Positions 36,796 to 45,376 of a DNA stretch of 64,000 bases are shown here, one piece after another. The position numbers and the translations under genes are program-made. This DNA comes from Methylophilus sp. 42 (GTDB taxonomy: Bacteria; Pseudomonadota; Gammaproteobacteria; Burkholderiales; Methylophilaceae), in assembly GCF_000384155.1 (NCBI RefSeq), contig NZ_KB913031.1:434001-498000 (forward strand), read 5' to 3'. The stretch's first letter is position 1. Each line of letters begins with the position of its first letter. The notes beneath the pieces were generated by a model that saw nothing but the letters and a program-made list of their open reading frames with translations, did no database searches and was not told where the DNA came from.

Positions 36796-37358
36796 AACTG
36801 ACTTTAGTGCGCCATACCAGTTTGCAAATCGCCGAGGGCATTTGCTATGGGCAGAGCGATATTGATGTCTCGGTTAACTTTGCCAGTGAGCTGTCGCAAC
36901 TGAAACAAAAACTCATTCATGAGCAGATTGATGCCGTCTATGCCAGTCCGCTACAGCGTTGTAGCAAACTGGCGCATGCACTGGGTTTCGATGGCATCAT
37001 GCACGATGAGCGCCTGAAAGAGCTGCATTTTGGCGATTGGGAGATGCAGTCGTGGAACGATATTCCGCGCGAATTGTTTGACGTGTGGGCGCAGAACTAT
37101 GCCGAGTTGGCGCCACCCAATGGCGAAACCTTTGCCGGTTTGCAGCAGCGCGGCGTAGACTTTTTGCAGGAGGTGCATGCGCGCCATGCAGGCCAGCACG
37201 TGTTAGTGGTCACGCACGGCGGCATGATACGCGCCCTGATCGCGCATGTGCTCAATATGCAACTCAAAGGCCTGTTTCGCTTTCATGTGGATTATGCCAG
37301 CCTGACACGCTTGGATCTGTCGGGTGCGATTCCCAAAATTGAGTTTGTAAATCGCTAA
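36792..37358 (+). CDS. cobC: Alpha-ribazole phosphatase (histidine phosphatase superfamily)
   Basis: 188 residues. Phosphatase motif LVRHTSLQIAEGICYGQSDI (RHT in place of RHG, usual for CobC), SPLQRCSKLA, and THGGMIRAL with the second catalytic His. Removes the 5' phosphate from alpha-ribazole-5'-P or adenosylcobalamin-5'-P, completing nucleotide-loop assembly. Last gene of the cobTSC operon. Confidence 0.92.
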   Translation: MKLTLVRHTSLQIAEGICYGQSDIDVSVNFASELSQLKQKLIHEQIDAVYASPLQRCSKLAHALGFDGIMHDERLKELHFGDWEMQSWNDIPRELFDVWAQNYAELAPPNGETFAGLQQRGVDFLQEVHARHAGQHVLVVTHGGMIRALIAHVLNMQLKGLFRFHVDYASLTRLDLSGAIPKIEFVNR

Positions 37359-37387
37359 GGCACTAGTATTTTTTCACCGGCGTTTTC

Positions 37388-38800
37388 TCAATAGCGCTTT
37401 CTTAATAGTTCAAACACCTTGTCATCCTCACAATGCGCCACGTTAAAGCGTAACCACGACGAAGGCTCTTGGTAGGGCCTGAACAGGTTGCCGGGTGCCA
37501 GCATGATGTTCTGCTTCGATGCCTCGCTGGCAACTTCAGCGGCGTTGTTGTCGTTAGCCAGTTTGGCCCAGACAAACATGCCTCCGGCCGGTTCGGCATG
37601 GATGCTTAAGCCACATTCTTCCAGTGCGCGTATCACCTGTGCTCTTTTTACCTCTAGCTGGCTGCGTACCTTTTCCATATGTTTGCGGTACCTGCCTTCG
37701 ACCAGAATCTGGTACATCACACGCTGGTTGATCTCTGAGCTGGTGAGGCCGGTCAGCAATTTGAGGTCGAGTAGCCGGTTGGCCAGGTCGGCCTGGCAGG
37801 CAATAAAGCCCACGCGCAAGCTGGCCGAAATGGTTTTGGAGTAACTACTGACATAGATGACGCGGTTGAGCTGGTCCAGCGCGGCCAGGCGCGTGGCATT
37901 TTGCGGATGGAAGTCGCCATAAATATCATCTTCCACAATATATAAACCGTATTTTTCAGCCAGTTGCAGTATCTGGTGCGCAACGGCCAGGCTGGTACTA
38001 GTGCCGGTCGGGTTATGCAATACCGTATTGGTGAAAAATAACTTGGGGCGGTGTTCTTGCAATAGTTGTTGCAAGGCGCTGACATCCGGCCCATTCAATA
38101 GCCGCGGCACGCCCATAATGCGCGCGCCCATGGATTTCAAAAAACCAAACAAGGTGTAATAGCCAGGATCGTCCACCAGTACCACATCGCCTGGTTTGAT
38201 AAACAGCCGCGCAACTAAATCCAGGCCATGCGAAGCGCCGTTGGTCATGAGGATTTGCTGGGCGTCTGCATGGATACCAATATCTGCCAGGTTCTTTTTT
38301 GCCAGCTGTTGCCGCAGCGGTAAGTAGCCACTCACATCACCATACCCGGTTAAAAAATACCCCGATTTCCGTGATAATTCATTCAGGCTTTTTTGAATGA
38401 CCTTTTCATCCAGCCAATCCTTAGGCAGCCAGCCACAGCCAGGCCTGACCGCATCCGGTACGTCTCTAAATGTGTTGTGCAGCAGCCATAGCACATCGTC
38501 GGCCCTGTCCAGGTAAGAGGTGCTTGAAACGGTTTCTTCGGGTTTGTTGAGGGGGGCGACATAGAAGCCTGAACCACGTCGTGACAGCAGATAACCCAGC
38601 GCCACCAGGCGATCATAAGCATCGACGACAGTAAAGCGACTGATGTGGTGTTGCACGGCAAAGTCGCGGATAGAGGGTAAGCGTGTACCTGTACGCAGTA
38701 CGCGTTGCTCAATCAGTTGTTTCACACCACTGACAACTTGCTCGACCAGTGGCACCGGGTCTTGTGGATTAATCGTGATCAGTGACTGGGTGACTGGCAT
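37388..38800 (-). CDS. MocR-family (GntR HTH + aminotransferase-like) PLP-dependent transcriptional regulator
   Basis: 470 residues from ATG 38800 (MPVTQSLITINPQDPVPLVE). Winged-helix GntR domain at about 15-85 (LPSIRDFAVQHHISRFTVVDAYDRL), then a fold-type I aminotransferase domain with VDDPGYYTLFGF, NPTGTS, IVEDDIYGDF and the PLP-Lys segment YSSYSKTISASLRVGF. MocR proteins sense PLP or amino-acid-like effectors. Divergent from a small exported gene, DJ-1/PfpI and PaiB-like genes, with three TGTACA boxes between, which are probably its operator. Confidence 0.9.
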   Translation of the reverse strand: MPVTQSLITINPQDPVPLVEQVVSGVKQLIEQRVLRTGTRLPSIRDFAVQHHISRFTVVDAYDRLVALGYLLSRRGSGFYVAPLNKPEETVSSTSYLDRADDVLWLLHNTFRDVPDAVRPGCGWLPKDWLDEKVIQKSLNELSRKSGYFLTGYGDVSGYLPLRQQLAKKNLADIGIHADAQQILMTNGASHGLDLVARLFIKPGDVVLVDDPGYYTLFGFLKSMGARIMGVPRLLNGPDVSALQQLLQEHRPKLFFTNTVLHNPTGTSTSLAVAHQILQLAEKYGLYIVEDDIYGDFHPQNATRLAALDQLNRVIYVSSYSKTISASLRVGFIACQADLANRLLDLKLLTGLTSSEINQRVMYQILVEGRYRKHMEKVRSQLEVKRAQVIRALEECGLSIHAEPAGGMFVWAKLANDNNAAEVASEASKQNIMLAPGNLFRPYQEPSSWLRFNVAHCEDDKVFELLRKRY

Positions 38801-38812
38801 GGTATTTGGACC

Positions 38813-38858
38813 TGTACAGTGTCTAATATTGATCGTTAAATTGTACATGTAGTGTACA
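38813..38858. promoter_or_regulatory. Triple TGTACA boxes, probable MocR operator
   Basis: Three copies of the palindrome TGTACA at 38813-38818, 38842-38847 and 38853-38858, spaced 29 and 11 bp start to start, inside the MocR/small-gene divergent region. MocR regulators usually bind a pair or triplet of short repeats in just this place. The first copy lies only about 15 bp before the MocR start, fitting autoregulation. Confidence 0.55.
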
Positions 38859-38908
38859 TGCATGCAGCGATAAGATGTGATTAAACTTTCATCGAATAAG
38901 GTCTGAAG

Positions 38909-39142
38909 ATGCGTTTCATTGTGATGGTGTTGCTGGCAGTGCCCGTGATAATGGTAGTGCTGCCTTATGTCTCTTATGGTCAAGCTTCTCGCCAGGTGGA
39001 TCATGACAACGCAGCGCCCAAATCTGTCTGCGTGACCAACCTGCGTGTCGGGGCTGCGTGTGAATCAAGTACTGAGTCGCATCAGTCTATGGTCATGGAA
39101 CCTATGGTGATGATCCGGGGGCAGTTACTGCCTGTGCGCTAG
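38909..39142 (+). CDS. Small exported protein, 77 residues, unknown function
   Basis: Starts MRFIVMVLLAVPVIMVVLPY, a signal peptide or anchor, after an AAGGTCTGAAG ribosome site. The rest is polar with two Cys (SVCVTN and GAACESS) that could form a disulfide, and a Met-rich stretch MVMEPMVMIRG. No family recognised. Divergent from the MocR gene and 10 bp before the DJ-1/PfpI gene, so probably the first gene of a three-gene MocR-controlled unit. Confidence 0.5.
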   Translation: MRFIVMVLLAVPVIMVVLPYVSYGQASRQVDHDNAAPKSVCVTNLRVGAACESSTESHQSMVMEPMVMIRGQLLPVR

Positions 39143-39152
39143 AAAGAATATT

Positions 39153-39764
39153 ATGCATATCGCTATCCTGACGTTTGACGGTTTTAATGAGCTGGACTCT
39201 ATGATTGCCCTGGGTATATTAAACCGCGTGCAACAGCCAGGCTGGCGTGTTTCAATCGCCAGCCCCACGGCCAGGGTGACATCCATGAATGGAGTCGCCT
39301 TGGAGTCGCATATTTCCTTGGCCGAGGCCTCTGCTGCCGATGCCGTGATTATTGGTAGTGGTATCCATACGCGGGCCATTGCTGAGAGCGCTATGCTGGC
39401 ATCTTTGCATTTGGACCCTGATCGGCAATTGATAGGTGCGCAGTGTTCAGGTGCGTTGATATTGGCCAAGCTCGGTTTGCTCAATGGCCTGCCCGCGTGT
39501 ACAGATCTGGTGACTAAACCCTGGGTGCAGGCATTAGGCGTCGATACTCTGGATCAACCCTTTTTTGCGCGGGGCAATATTGCCACCGCAGGTGGTTGCC
39601 TGGCCTCACAATATCTGGCATTTTGGCTGATTGCCCGTCAGGCCGGGCTGGAAGCAGCACAAAAAGCTTTGCATGATGTCGCGCCCGTGGGCGAAAAGGA
39701 ACACTATTTAGCAAGCGCGGCCAGTCATGTCAGGCCATATTTGCCCGAAGCGCTTTTAATTTAA
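39153..39764 (+). CDS. DJ-1/PfpI family protein
   Basis: 203 residues. Class-I glutamine-amidotransferase-like fold with nucleophile elbow GAQCSGALILAKLGLLNG (Cys about residue 97). Starts IAILTFDGFNELDSMIALGI, typical of DJ-1/PfpI members near ThiJ. Members act as deglycases, isocyanide hydratases or chaperone-like proteins; which applies is unknown. Followed 6 bp later by the PaiB-like gene. Confidence 0.85.
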   Translation: MHIAILTFDGFNELDSMIALGILNRVQQPGWRVSIASPTARVTSMNGVALESHISLAEASAADAVIIGSGIHTRAIAESAMLASLHLDPDRQLIGAQCSGALILAKLGLLNGLPACTDLVTKPWVQALGVDTLDQPFFARGNIATAGGCLASQYLAFWLIARQAGLEAAQKALHDVAPVGEKEHYLASAASHVRPYLPEALLI

Positions 39765-39770
39765 TTAAGT

Positions 39771-40406
39771 ATGTATACCCCAAAACACTTTTCTGCCCCT
39801 GGTGAAGAGGCGCTGCTAGATTTGATCCGGACGTATCCGTTTGCCACGCTGGTGACGACTGCGGCCAGTGGTTTAGAGGTGAATCATCTACCGCTGTATT
39901 TAGATGATAACGGCACCTTGAGTGGTCATGTGGCCCGCGCGAACCCGCTCTGGCAAGAAACGCATGGCCTCAACGAGGTCATGGCGATTTTTCATGGCCC
40001 GCATGCTTATGTCACCCCTGCGTGGTACCCCACCAAAGCCCAAACCGGCATGGTGGTGCCGACCTGGAATTATGTGGTGGTGCATGCGCGTGGCAAGCTG
40101 CGGGTGATAGAAGATGCCAACTGGTTACGCGCCCATTTGACTGCGCTGACGGCACAACAGGAAGCGGCGTTTGAACAACCGTGGCATCTTGAGGATGCGC
40201 CGGCCGGATTTATCGACAAGCTCATGCAGGCGGTAGTTGGTATTGAGATTGAGGTTACCGAACTCACTGGTAAATGGAAGTTGAGCCAGAACCAGTCGCC
40301 GGAGAATCAAGTCGGGGTGTTGCAGGGGTTAAGTGCGGGTGATGATGTGCATGGCCGCGAGATCGCTGAATTGGTCAAGGTTGTGAATCGCTTAACTGTT
40401 GAGTGA
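39771..40406 (+). CDS. FMN-binding negative transcriptional regulator-like protein (PaiB family)
   Basis: 211 residues. MYTPKHFSAPGEEALLDLIR start, NHLPLYLDD, GHVARANPLW and FHGPHAYVTPAWYPTK are diagnostic of the PaiB/FMN-binding split-barrel family, despite its name more likely a flavin/haem-binding enzyme. Commonly found next to MocR regulators, as here. Its 3' end overlaps the convergent cobD gene by 32 bp. Confidence 0.88.
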   Translation: MYTPKHFSAPGEEALLDLIRTYPFATLVTTAASGLEVNHLPLYLDDNGTLSGHVARANPLWQETHGLNEVMAIFHGPHAYVTPAWYPTKAQTGMVVPTWNYVVVHARGKLRVIEDANWLRAHLTALTAQQEAAFEQPWHLEDAPAGFIDKLMQAVVGIEIEVTELTGKWKLSQNQSPENQVGVLQGLSAGDDVHGREIAELVKVVNRLTVE

Positions 40407-41376
40407 CATGGCGTAGGGCTTGTGCCAGCCGAGACCACTCGTTAGCTGGCGGCAAGCCAAAACGCAAGGCTGACGGCGATTCAAAATAACGCGTCCAGAT
40501 GCCTTCTTTCGCTAATGCTTGCTGTAACTCGCGGCTGGCAGGATGCAGTACATACTGAAATAAATCGGTACCGCCTGCAGGCTTGAGCTCATGCTGGTTT
40601 AGTACTTGTGCTAATTGCCTGGACTGTGCCGGCAGATGCCCGCGCATCAGCTGTTGCCAGTCATGGTCAGCCAGCGCCTGGCTGGCAATCATTTGGCTGG
40701 GGCCGGTGATGGTCCAAGGGCCGAGTAATGATTCCACTTGTGCCAGAGCTGTGGGTTCTCCCAGTAAGAAGCCCACCCTCAGGCCTGCCAGTCCAAAAAA
40801 CTTGCCCAGTGAACGCAATACCCATAAACCTGTCTGCCCGGTATGGCTGGCGAGGCTGTGCTGCGGTGTGCTATCCATAAATGCCTCGTCTACCACCAAC
40901 CAGCCGCCACGGGCTGCCAGTTGCGCATGCCAGCCTAATAATGTGTCAGGGGGATATACATGTCCGGTCGGGTTGTTAGGGTTGCACACCAGCAATACGT
41001 CGGACTGGTTTAGCGTGTCGCTATCAGGTGTTTGCTCAAAAAACTGTACCTGGTGCCCCGCGCGTTGCCAGGCATGTGCATGCTCCTGATACATGGTGTG
41101 CGGCATGGCGACGCGGCAAGGCGCGCGCAAGGTCGGCAATAGTTGCAACGCGGCCTGTGAGCCTGCGCAGGCTAACACATGCTGGCAACCATAATACTTG
41201 CGCGCGGCCGCATGCAGTGTGTCGGTGGCTGGTGGCAAGCGTTGAAACAGCGCGGGGGCCAATGCCGGAATCGGGTAGTGTTGCGGATTGATGCCGGTCG
41301 ATACATCCAGCCAGTCCGTGAGTGGCCGGCCGTATTGCTGCGCGGCTTGCTGCAAATTACCGCCGTGCTCAAGCAT
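40375..41376 (-). CDS. cobD: Threonine-phosphate decarboxylase
   Basis: 333 residues from ATG 41376 (GGAGCG ribosome site). PLP aminotransferase fold: [16 protein letters not shown] start, DVSTGINP, CNPNNPTGHVYPP, VDEAFMD, and PLP-Lys in LRSLGKFFGLAGLRVG. Makes (R)-1-amino-2-propanol O-2-phosphate, the linker between corrin and nucleotide loop. The start overlaps the 3' end of cbiB by 8 bp, so these two partner enzymes are coupled. Confidence 0.92.
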   Translation of the reverse strand: MLEHGGNLQQAAQQYGRPLTDWLDVSTGINPQHYPIPALAPALFQRLPPATDTLHAAARKYYGCQHVLACAGSQAALQLLPTLRAPCRVAMPHTMYQEHAHAWQRAGHQVQFFEQTPDSDTLNQSDVLLVCNPNNPTGHVYPPDTLLGWHAQLAARGGWLVVDEAFMDSTPQHSLASHTGQTGLWVLRSLGKFFGLAGLRVGFLLGEPTALAQVESLLGPWTITGPSQMIASQALADHDWQQLMRGHLPAQSRQLAQVLNQHELKPAGGTDLFQYVLHPASRELQQALAKEGIWTRYFESPSALRFGLPPANEWSRLAQALRHVTQQLSDSQP

Positions 41377-42322
41377 AGGCGAACGCTCCAATCAATACAG
41401 CCACCATCAGCCAGCTCAGCATGCCATGACATACCAATTGCAACGCCCTGGGAATATCTTCAGCAATCGGTGTTGTGAGCGTGCCCAGTCGTGGGCGGTC
41501 ATGCCATTCACCATGATAGCGAGCGCGTCCGCCCAATTGCACATTCAGCGCGCCCGCGCCTGCGGACATGACTGGGCCCGCGTTCGGACTATCCCATAAC
41601 GGCGCCTGCGCGCTCCAGGACTGCCATGCGAGTGTTGTATGGCCAAGCAAAGCGTAAGTCATTGCCGTCAGACGGGCCGGAATATAGTTGAGTACATCAT
41701 CCAGACGTGCGGCGGCCCAGCCAAAATAGAAATAACGGGGTGTGCGGTAGCCCCACATGGCATCCAGTGTGTTCACCAGACGGTAAGCCAGTGCGCCGGG
41801 GCCACCTGCGACAAAAAACCAGAACAGCGCGCCAAACACACTGTCGTTGCCGTTTTCCAGCACGGATTCAATGGTGGCGCTGACGGGTTCTATTGCTTCT
41901 ACATCGCGGCTGACCATATATGAGGTGGCGCGCTGTGCCTGTTGAAACTGGCCCGCCTGTAAAGCGTGATAAACGGCCAGGCCATGCTGGCGTAGGCTGC
42001 GGTGGCCGATGGCGAAATACAGTAGGTAAAGGTGTAGTGATAATGCCAGCCAGAATGAAAGTTGCATGAGCAGAACGCTGCTCAGGACAATTGACAATAC
42101 GGCCAGGCAGAGGCCCAACACGCCGCTGAGATATTGGCTGCGTTGTGCTTGTCTTGCTAAAGGGTTCAATCGTTTTTCAACTTGGGTGGCGAGCCAGCCG
42201 AATCCGACTAACGGGTGCCAGCGCCGGGGTTCGCCGAGCCAGAAATCAAGCAGCACAGCGCCACAGGCAAGCAGGGCGAGTGTGAGATAATCGGGGCATG
42301 GATAAACAGGCAGTGAAAACAT
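41369..42322 (-). CDS. cbiB: Adenosylcobinamide-phosphate synthase
   Basis: 317 residues from ATG 42322. Membrane protein with [19 protein letters not shown] near the start, [20 protein letters not shown], and [28 protein letters not shown], the CbiB family signs. Attaches aminopropanol phosphate (from CobD) to adenosylcobyric acid. The start lies 25 bp inside the divergent cobQ gene, an unusual head-to-head overlap; no better in-frame start was found. Confidence 0.92.
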   Translation of the reverse strand: MFSLPVYPCPDYLTLALLACGAVLLDFWLGEPRRWHPLVGFGWLATQVEKRLNPLARQAQRSQYLSGVLGLCLAVLSIVLSSVLLMQLSFWLALSLHLYLLYFAIGHRSLRQHGLAVYHALQAGQFQQAQRATSYMVSRDVEAIEPVSATIESVLENGNDSVFGALFWFFVAGGPGALAYRLVNTLDAMWGYRTPRYFYFGWAAARLDDVLNYIPARLTAMTYALLGHTTLAWQSWSAQAPLWDSPNAGPVMSAGAGALNVQLGGRARYHGEWHDRPRLGTLTTPIAEDIPRALQLVCHGMLSWLMVAVLIGAFAYA

Positions 42323-43776
42323 TGATGGTTCAGGGCACCACATCGGATGCCGGTAAAAGTACGCTGGTGGCTGGATTGTGCCGTGTATTGTACCGCAGCG
42401 GGGTGGCGGTGGTGCCATTCAAACCGCAAAACATGGCGCTCAACGCCGCGGTGACTGAAGATGGCGGCGAGATCGGCCGCGCGCAGGCGGTGCAGGCGAT
42501 GGCCTGCGGACTGCCGCCACATACCGATATGAATCCAGTGTTGCTCAAGCCCAATTCGGATACCGGTTGCCAGGTGATTATTCACGGCCAGGTGGTGGGC
42601 AACCAGGAGGCGAGTACTTACCACGACTACAAGAAAACCGCGATGCAGGCGGTATTGCAATCTTACCAGCGCTTGCAGCAGCAGTATGGCTGCATCGTGG
42701 TGGAGGGGGCGGGTAGCCCGGCCGAGATTAACCTGCGCGCCAACGATATTGCCAATATGGGCTTTGCCGAAGCGGTCGATTGCCCGGTGATCCTGGTGGC
42801 AGATATTGATAAAGGCGGCGTATTTGCACACCTGGTCGGCACATTGGCGCTATTGTCTGAGAGTGAGCAGGCCAGGGTGATTGGGTTTGTCATTAATAAA
42901 TTCCGCGGCGATATCGCCTTGCTGCAACCGGGGCTGGATTGGCTGGAAGAACGCACCGGGAAGCCGGTGATAGGCGTGTTGCCTTATATGCATGACTTGC
43001 ATCTGGAAGCTGAAGATGCGGTTGCAAAAAGCAATACTAAAAAAGCAGATGTTCAGTTGACGATTGTTGTGCCCATATTGCCGCATATCGCTAACCATAC
43101 CGACTTTGATGCCTTGCGCCTGCACCCGCAAGTAGACCTCAAGTTTGTGCGTTTGAATGAGCCTGTGCCCGCGGCTGATTTAATTATCCTGCCTGGTAGC
43201 AAGAATGTACGCGGCGATCTGGCTGCGTTGCGTGAGCATGGCTGGGAAGCCGTCATTGCGCGGCATTTACGTTATGGCGGCAAAGTGCTGGGCATTTGCG
43301 GTGGCTTCCAGATGCTGGGCCAGGCTTTACATGATCCATTGGCGATTGAAGGCGAGGCGGGCAGTAGCGCTGGCCTGGGCTGGCTGGCCATGGAAACAAC
43401 GTTGGAAACCCACAAGCAACTCAAGCAAGTTTCTGGCAAATTAGCTTTTGCCGAGGCGATGGTACAAGGCTATGAGATTCATATGGGGGTGAGCCGCGGC
43501 CCGGCCTTGCAGCATCCTGCACACCTGATCGACGGTATGGCAGAAGGCGCACGGTCAACAGATGGCCAGGTCGCAGGCAGTTATATTCACGGTTTGTTTG
43601 ACCATCCACAAGCCTGCGCCGCCTGGTTGCAATGGGCGGGGGTGGCTGAACAAGTGGCTTACGATTACACGCAATTGCGCGAGCAGAGCCTGGAAAAACT
43701 GGCAGATAGTGTACAGCAGCACTTCAACTGGCTAGCGCTTGCGCCTTACTTGCCCCAAGGCTTTACGCCAGGTTAA
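42298..43776 (+). CDS. cobQ: Cobyric acid synthase
   Basis: 492 residues. ATP-binding P-loop region [45 protein letters not shown], then class-I glutaminase domain with nucleophile Cys in [11 protein letters not shown] and His in YIHGLFDHP. Amidates four peripheral carboxylates of adenosylcobyrinate a,c-diamide. Start ATG 42298; a second ATG at 42325 would remove the overlap with cbiB but also part of the conserved start. The stop overlaps the convergent S4-domain gene by 4 bp. Confidence 0.95.
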   Translation: MDKQAVKTLMVQGTTSDAGKSTLVAGLCRVLYRSGVAVVPFKPQNMALNAAVTEDGGEIGRAQAVQAMACGLPPHTDMNPVLLKPNSDTGCQVIIHGQVVGNQEASTYHDYKKTAMQAVLQSYQRLQQQYGCIVVEGAGSPAEINLRANDIANMGFAEAVDCPVILVADIDKGGVFAHLVGTLALLSESEQARVIGFVINKFRGDIALLQPGLDWLEERTGKPVIGVLPYMHDLHLEAEDAVAKSNTKKADVQLTIVVPILPHIANHTDFDALRLHPQVDLKFVRLNEPVPAADLIILPGSKNVRGDLAALREHGWEAVIARHLRYGGKVLGICGGFQMLGQALHDPLAIEGEAGSSAGLGWLAMETTLETHKQLKQVSGKLAFAEAMVQGYEIHMGVSRGPALQHPAHLIDGMAEGARSTDGQVAGSYIHGLFDHPQACAAWLQWAGVAEQVAYDYTQLREQSLEKLADSVQQHFNWLALAPYLPQGFTPG

Positions 43777-43991
43777 CCCGCAACCACCTTGATGGTTTGC
43801 TCAAACGCCTGAACCACTTGCCCGGCGCGGATTTTGGCGGTTTTTCTGCGCTCAATGGCACCATCTACCTTGATCAACCCTTCGGCGACCATAGACTTGC
43901 CCTGGCCGCCACTGTCGGCCACGCCTTCCAGTTTAAGCAAATCACATAGCGCGATATATTCGCCTTTGAGTTCAAATGTCGAGCTTGCCAT
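43773..43991 (-). CDS. S4-domain RNA-binding protein (YbcJ-like)
   Basis: 72 residues. A single S4-like domain: [50 protein letters not shown]. Family members of this size bind structured RNA or ribosome parts. It may simply be a passenger downstream of the DUF4198 gene in the cobalamin operon (29 bp gap). Confidence 0.85.
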   Translation of the reverse strand: MASSTFELKGEYIALCDLLKLEGVADSGGQGKSMVAEGLIKVDGAIERRKTAKIRAGQVVQAFEQTIKVVAG

Positions 43992-44020
43992 ACAGAATTC
44001 CTTTCTAAGTCAGCGAGTGC

Positions 44021-44836
44021 CTAAGGCTTGCCTTGAATGTCCAGCGGTAAATTCACTTCCAGCGTCAAAGAGGCATTCTGGCTTTCCCATAATTGTTCAT
44101 TGAGCTGGTGATGCACAGTGACAAACAGGAAATTCAGCCCCGCTTTTTGTGGGTGGAAGCTAAACTCACCTTGTTCGTTGGCGTGAATGTTAGAGGCTCT
44201 CACATTGTCGAGATCGTATAGATCTTCAATCCTGTGCTTGATAAAGTGCTCGTTATCCGTCACCACAATAATACGCGCATTAGGCACTGGCTTACCATTT
44301 TCCAGCACACGGAAATTCAACTCTCCACCGAGTAACAAACCATTGGGTGACGCCAGCGGGATGATTTCCAGGCCTTTATTAAACGGCTTGGCTACATATT
44401 TTTGCTGACCTTTGAAAATATAGGTGTCGGCATAACTGTAATAATTCATGGTGGTAGGTTTGCCCGTCACACGCTTCATATCGGCAGCAAAATAAAGCTT
44501 TTTATCGGCAGTTTCCACCGCCTTGTATATTGGGCCGACCCTTTGCCCCGTGCTGATACGATAGGTGCCTTCTTCTTTTAATTCCGGTTCCAGATACACG
44601 GCCGCCTTGGTTTTGGCGATGGGTTTGATCGCTGCCGTCACGCCTTGTGGTGAGGTGATGGTAAAGTTCGGCGAGTCCATGGCAAAGTCAGCCTGGAACG
44701 GAAACTCGGTAAACGCAGATTCAATCGTCAGGCGATGATGTGTGACGTTGAACTGGTTGGGTTTTAAAAACGGCACATGTGCCTCGGCCGCCAAAGTGGT
44801 CACTAAAACGATCAGGGCTAGGAGAAACTTTTTCAT
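44021..44836 (-). CDS. DUF4198 periplasmic protein, possible cobalt/nickel-related
   Basis: 271 residues. Signal peptide (MKKFLLALIVLVTTLAAEAH) followed by HVPFLKPNQ, the DUF4198 start with an N-terminal mature His that could bind metal. A later Ig-like part (ELNFRVLENGKPVPNARIIV) completes the family. DUF4198 is annotated as a periplasmic part of Co/Ni uptake systems and is usually found near metal transporters. Position 15 bp downstream of cobU in the riboswitch-controlled strand supports a cobalt role. No CbiM/CbtA permease is nearby. Confidence 0.8.
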   Translation of the reverse strand: MKKFLLALIVLVTTLAAEAHVPFLKPNQFNVTHHRLTIESAFTEFPFQADFAMDSPNFTITSPQGVTAAIKPIAKTKAAVYLEPELKEEGTYRISTGQRVGPIYKAVETADKKLYFAADMKRVTGKPTTMNYYSYADTYIFKGQQKYVAKPFNKGLEIIPLASPNGLLLGGELNFRVLENGKPVPNARIIVVTDNEHFIKHRIEDLYDLDNVRASNIHANEQGEFSFHPQKAGLNFLFVTVHHQLNEQLWESQNASLTLEVNLPLDIQGKP

Positions 44837-44851
44837 ACGGGTGCTTTCTTG

Positions 44852-45376
44852 TTATTTAAGCTTTAACGGCAAGCCTGCGGCAATGAAGCTGACTTGATTT
44901 GCGATGGCCGCTACATGCTGGTTCAAGCGGCCCTGCTCATCCTGGAACTGGCGGTTGATTTCTCCCAGCGGCACAATACCCATGCCGACCTCGTTGCTCA
45001 CTAAAAATACGTGGGCTTGCAGTTGCGGCAAGGCGTTCAGCAAGGCTTGCTTTTCTGCCTGCCAGTCCAGCCGCTCTGGTTTATCGCAATCCGGGCAAAT
45101 GCACTGTGCCAGCCATAAAGTCAGGCAATCCACAATCAGGCAAGTCTCTGGCGCATCGTTATCCAGCAGTGTCTGCCCGAGGTTGAATGGCGCTTCGACT
45201 AATCCCCAATACGGTGGACGGCGGGTTTTATGATGTTCCACGCGTTTTGCAAATTCGTCGTCATAGACTTGCGCGGTGGCAATATAGGTCACCGGACACT
45301 CAAGTGCCGAGGCCAGGCGCTCGGCATACGCGCTTTTACCGCTGCGTGCTCCGCCTAAAATCAGGTGTGTAGTCAT
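44852..45376 (-). CDS. cobU: Adenosylcobinamide kinase / GTP:adenosylcobinamide-phosphate guanylyltransferase
   Basis: 174 residues from ATG 45376; a longer frame upstream overlaps the btuF-like gene and is not used. P-loop LILGGARSGKSAYAERLA, catalytic His in ...VEHHKTRRPPYW, VDCLTLWLAQ and FVSNEVGMGIVPLGEINRQF. Phosphorylates AdoCbi and forms AdoCbi-GDP for CobS. The start overlaps the stop of the preceding gene (ATGA). Contains CxxxxC (CICPDC) in the insert after TLWLAQ. Confidence 0.95.
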   Translation of the reverse strand: MTTHLILGGARSGKSAYAERLASALECPVTYIATAQVYDDEFAKRVEHHKTRRPPYWGLVEAPFNLGQTLLDNDAPETCLIVDCLTLWLAQCICPDCDKPERLDWQAEKQALLNALPQLQAHVFLVSNEVGMGIVPLGEINRQFQDEQGRLNQHVAAIANQVSFIAAGLPLKLK

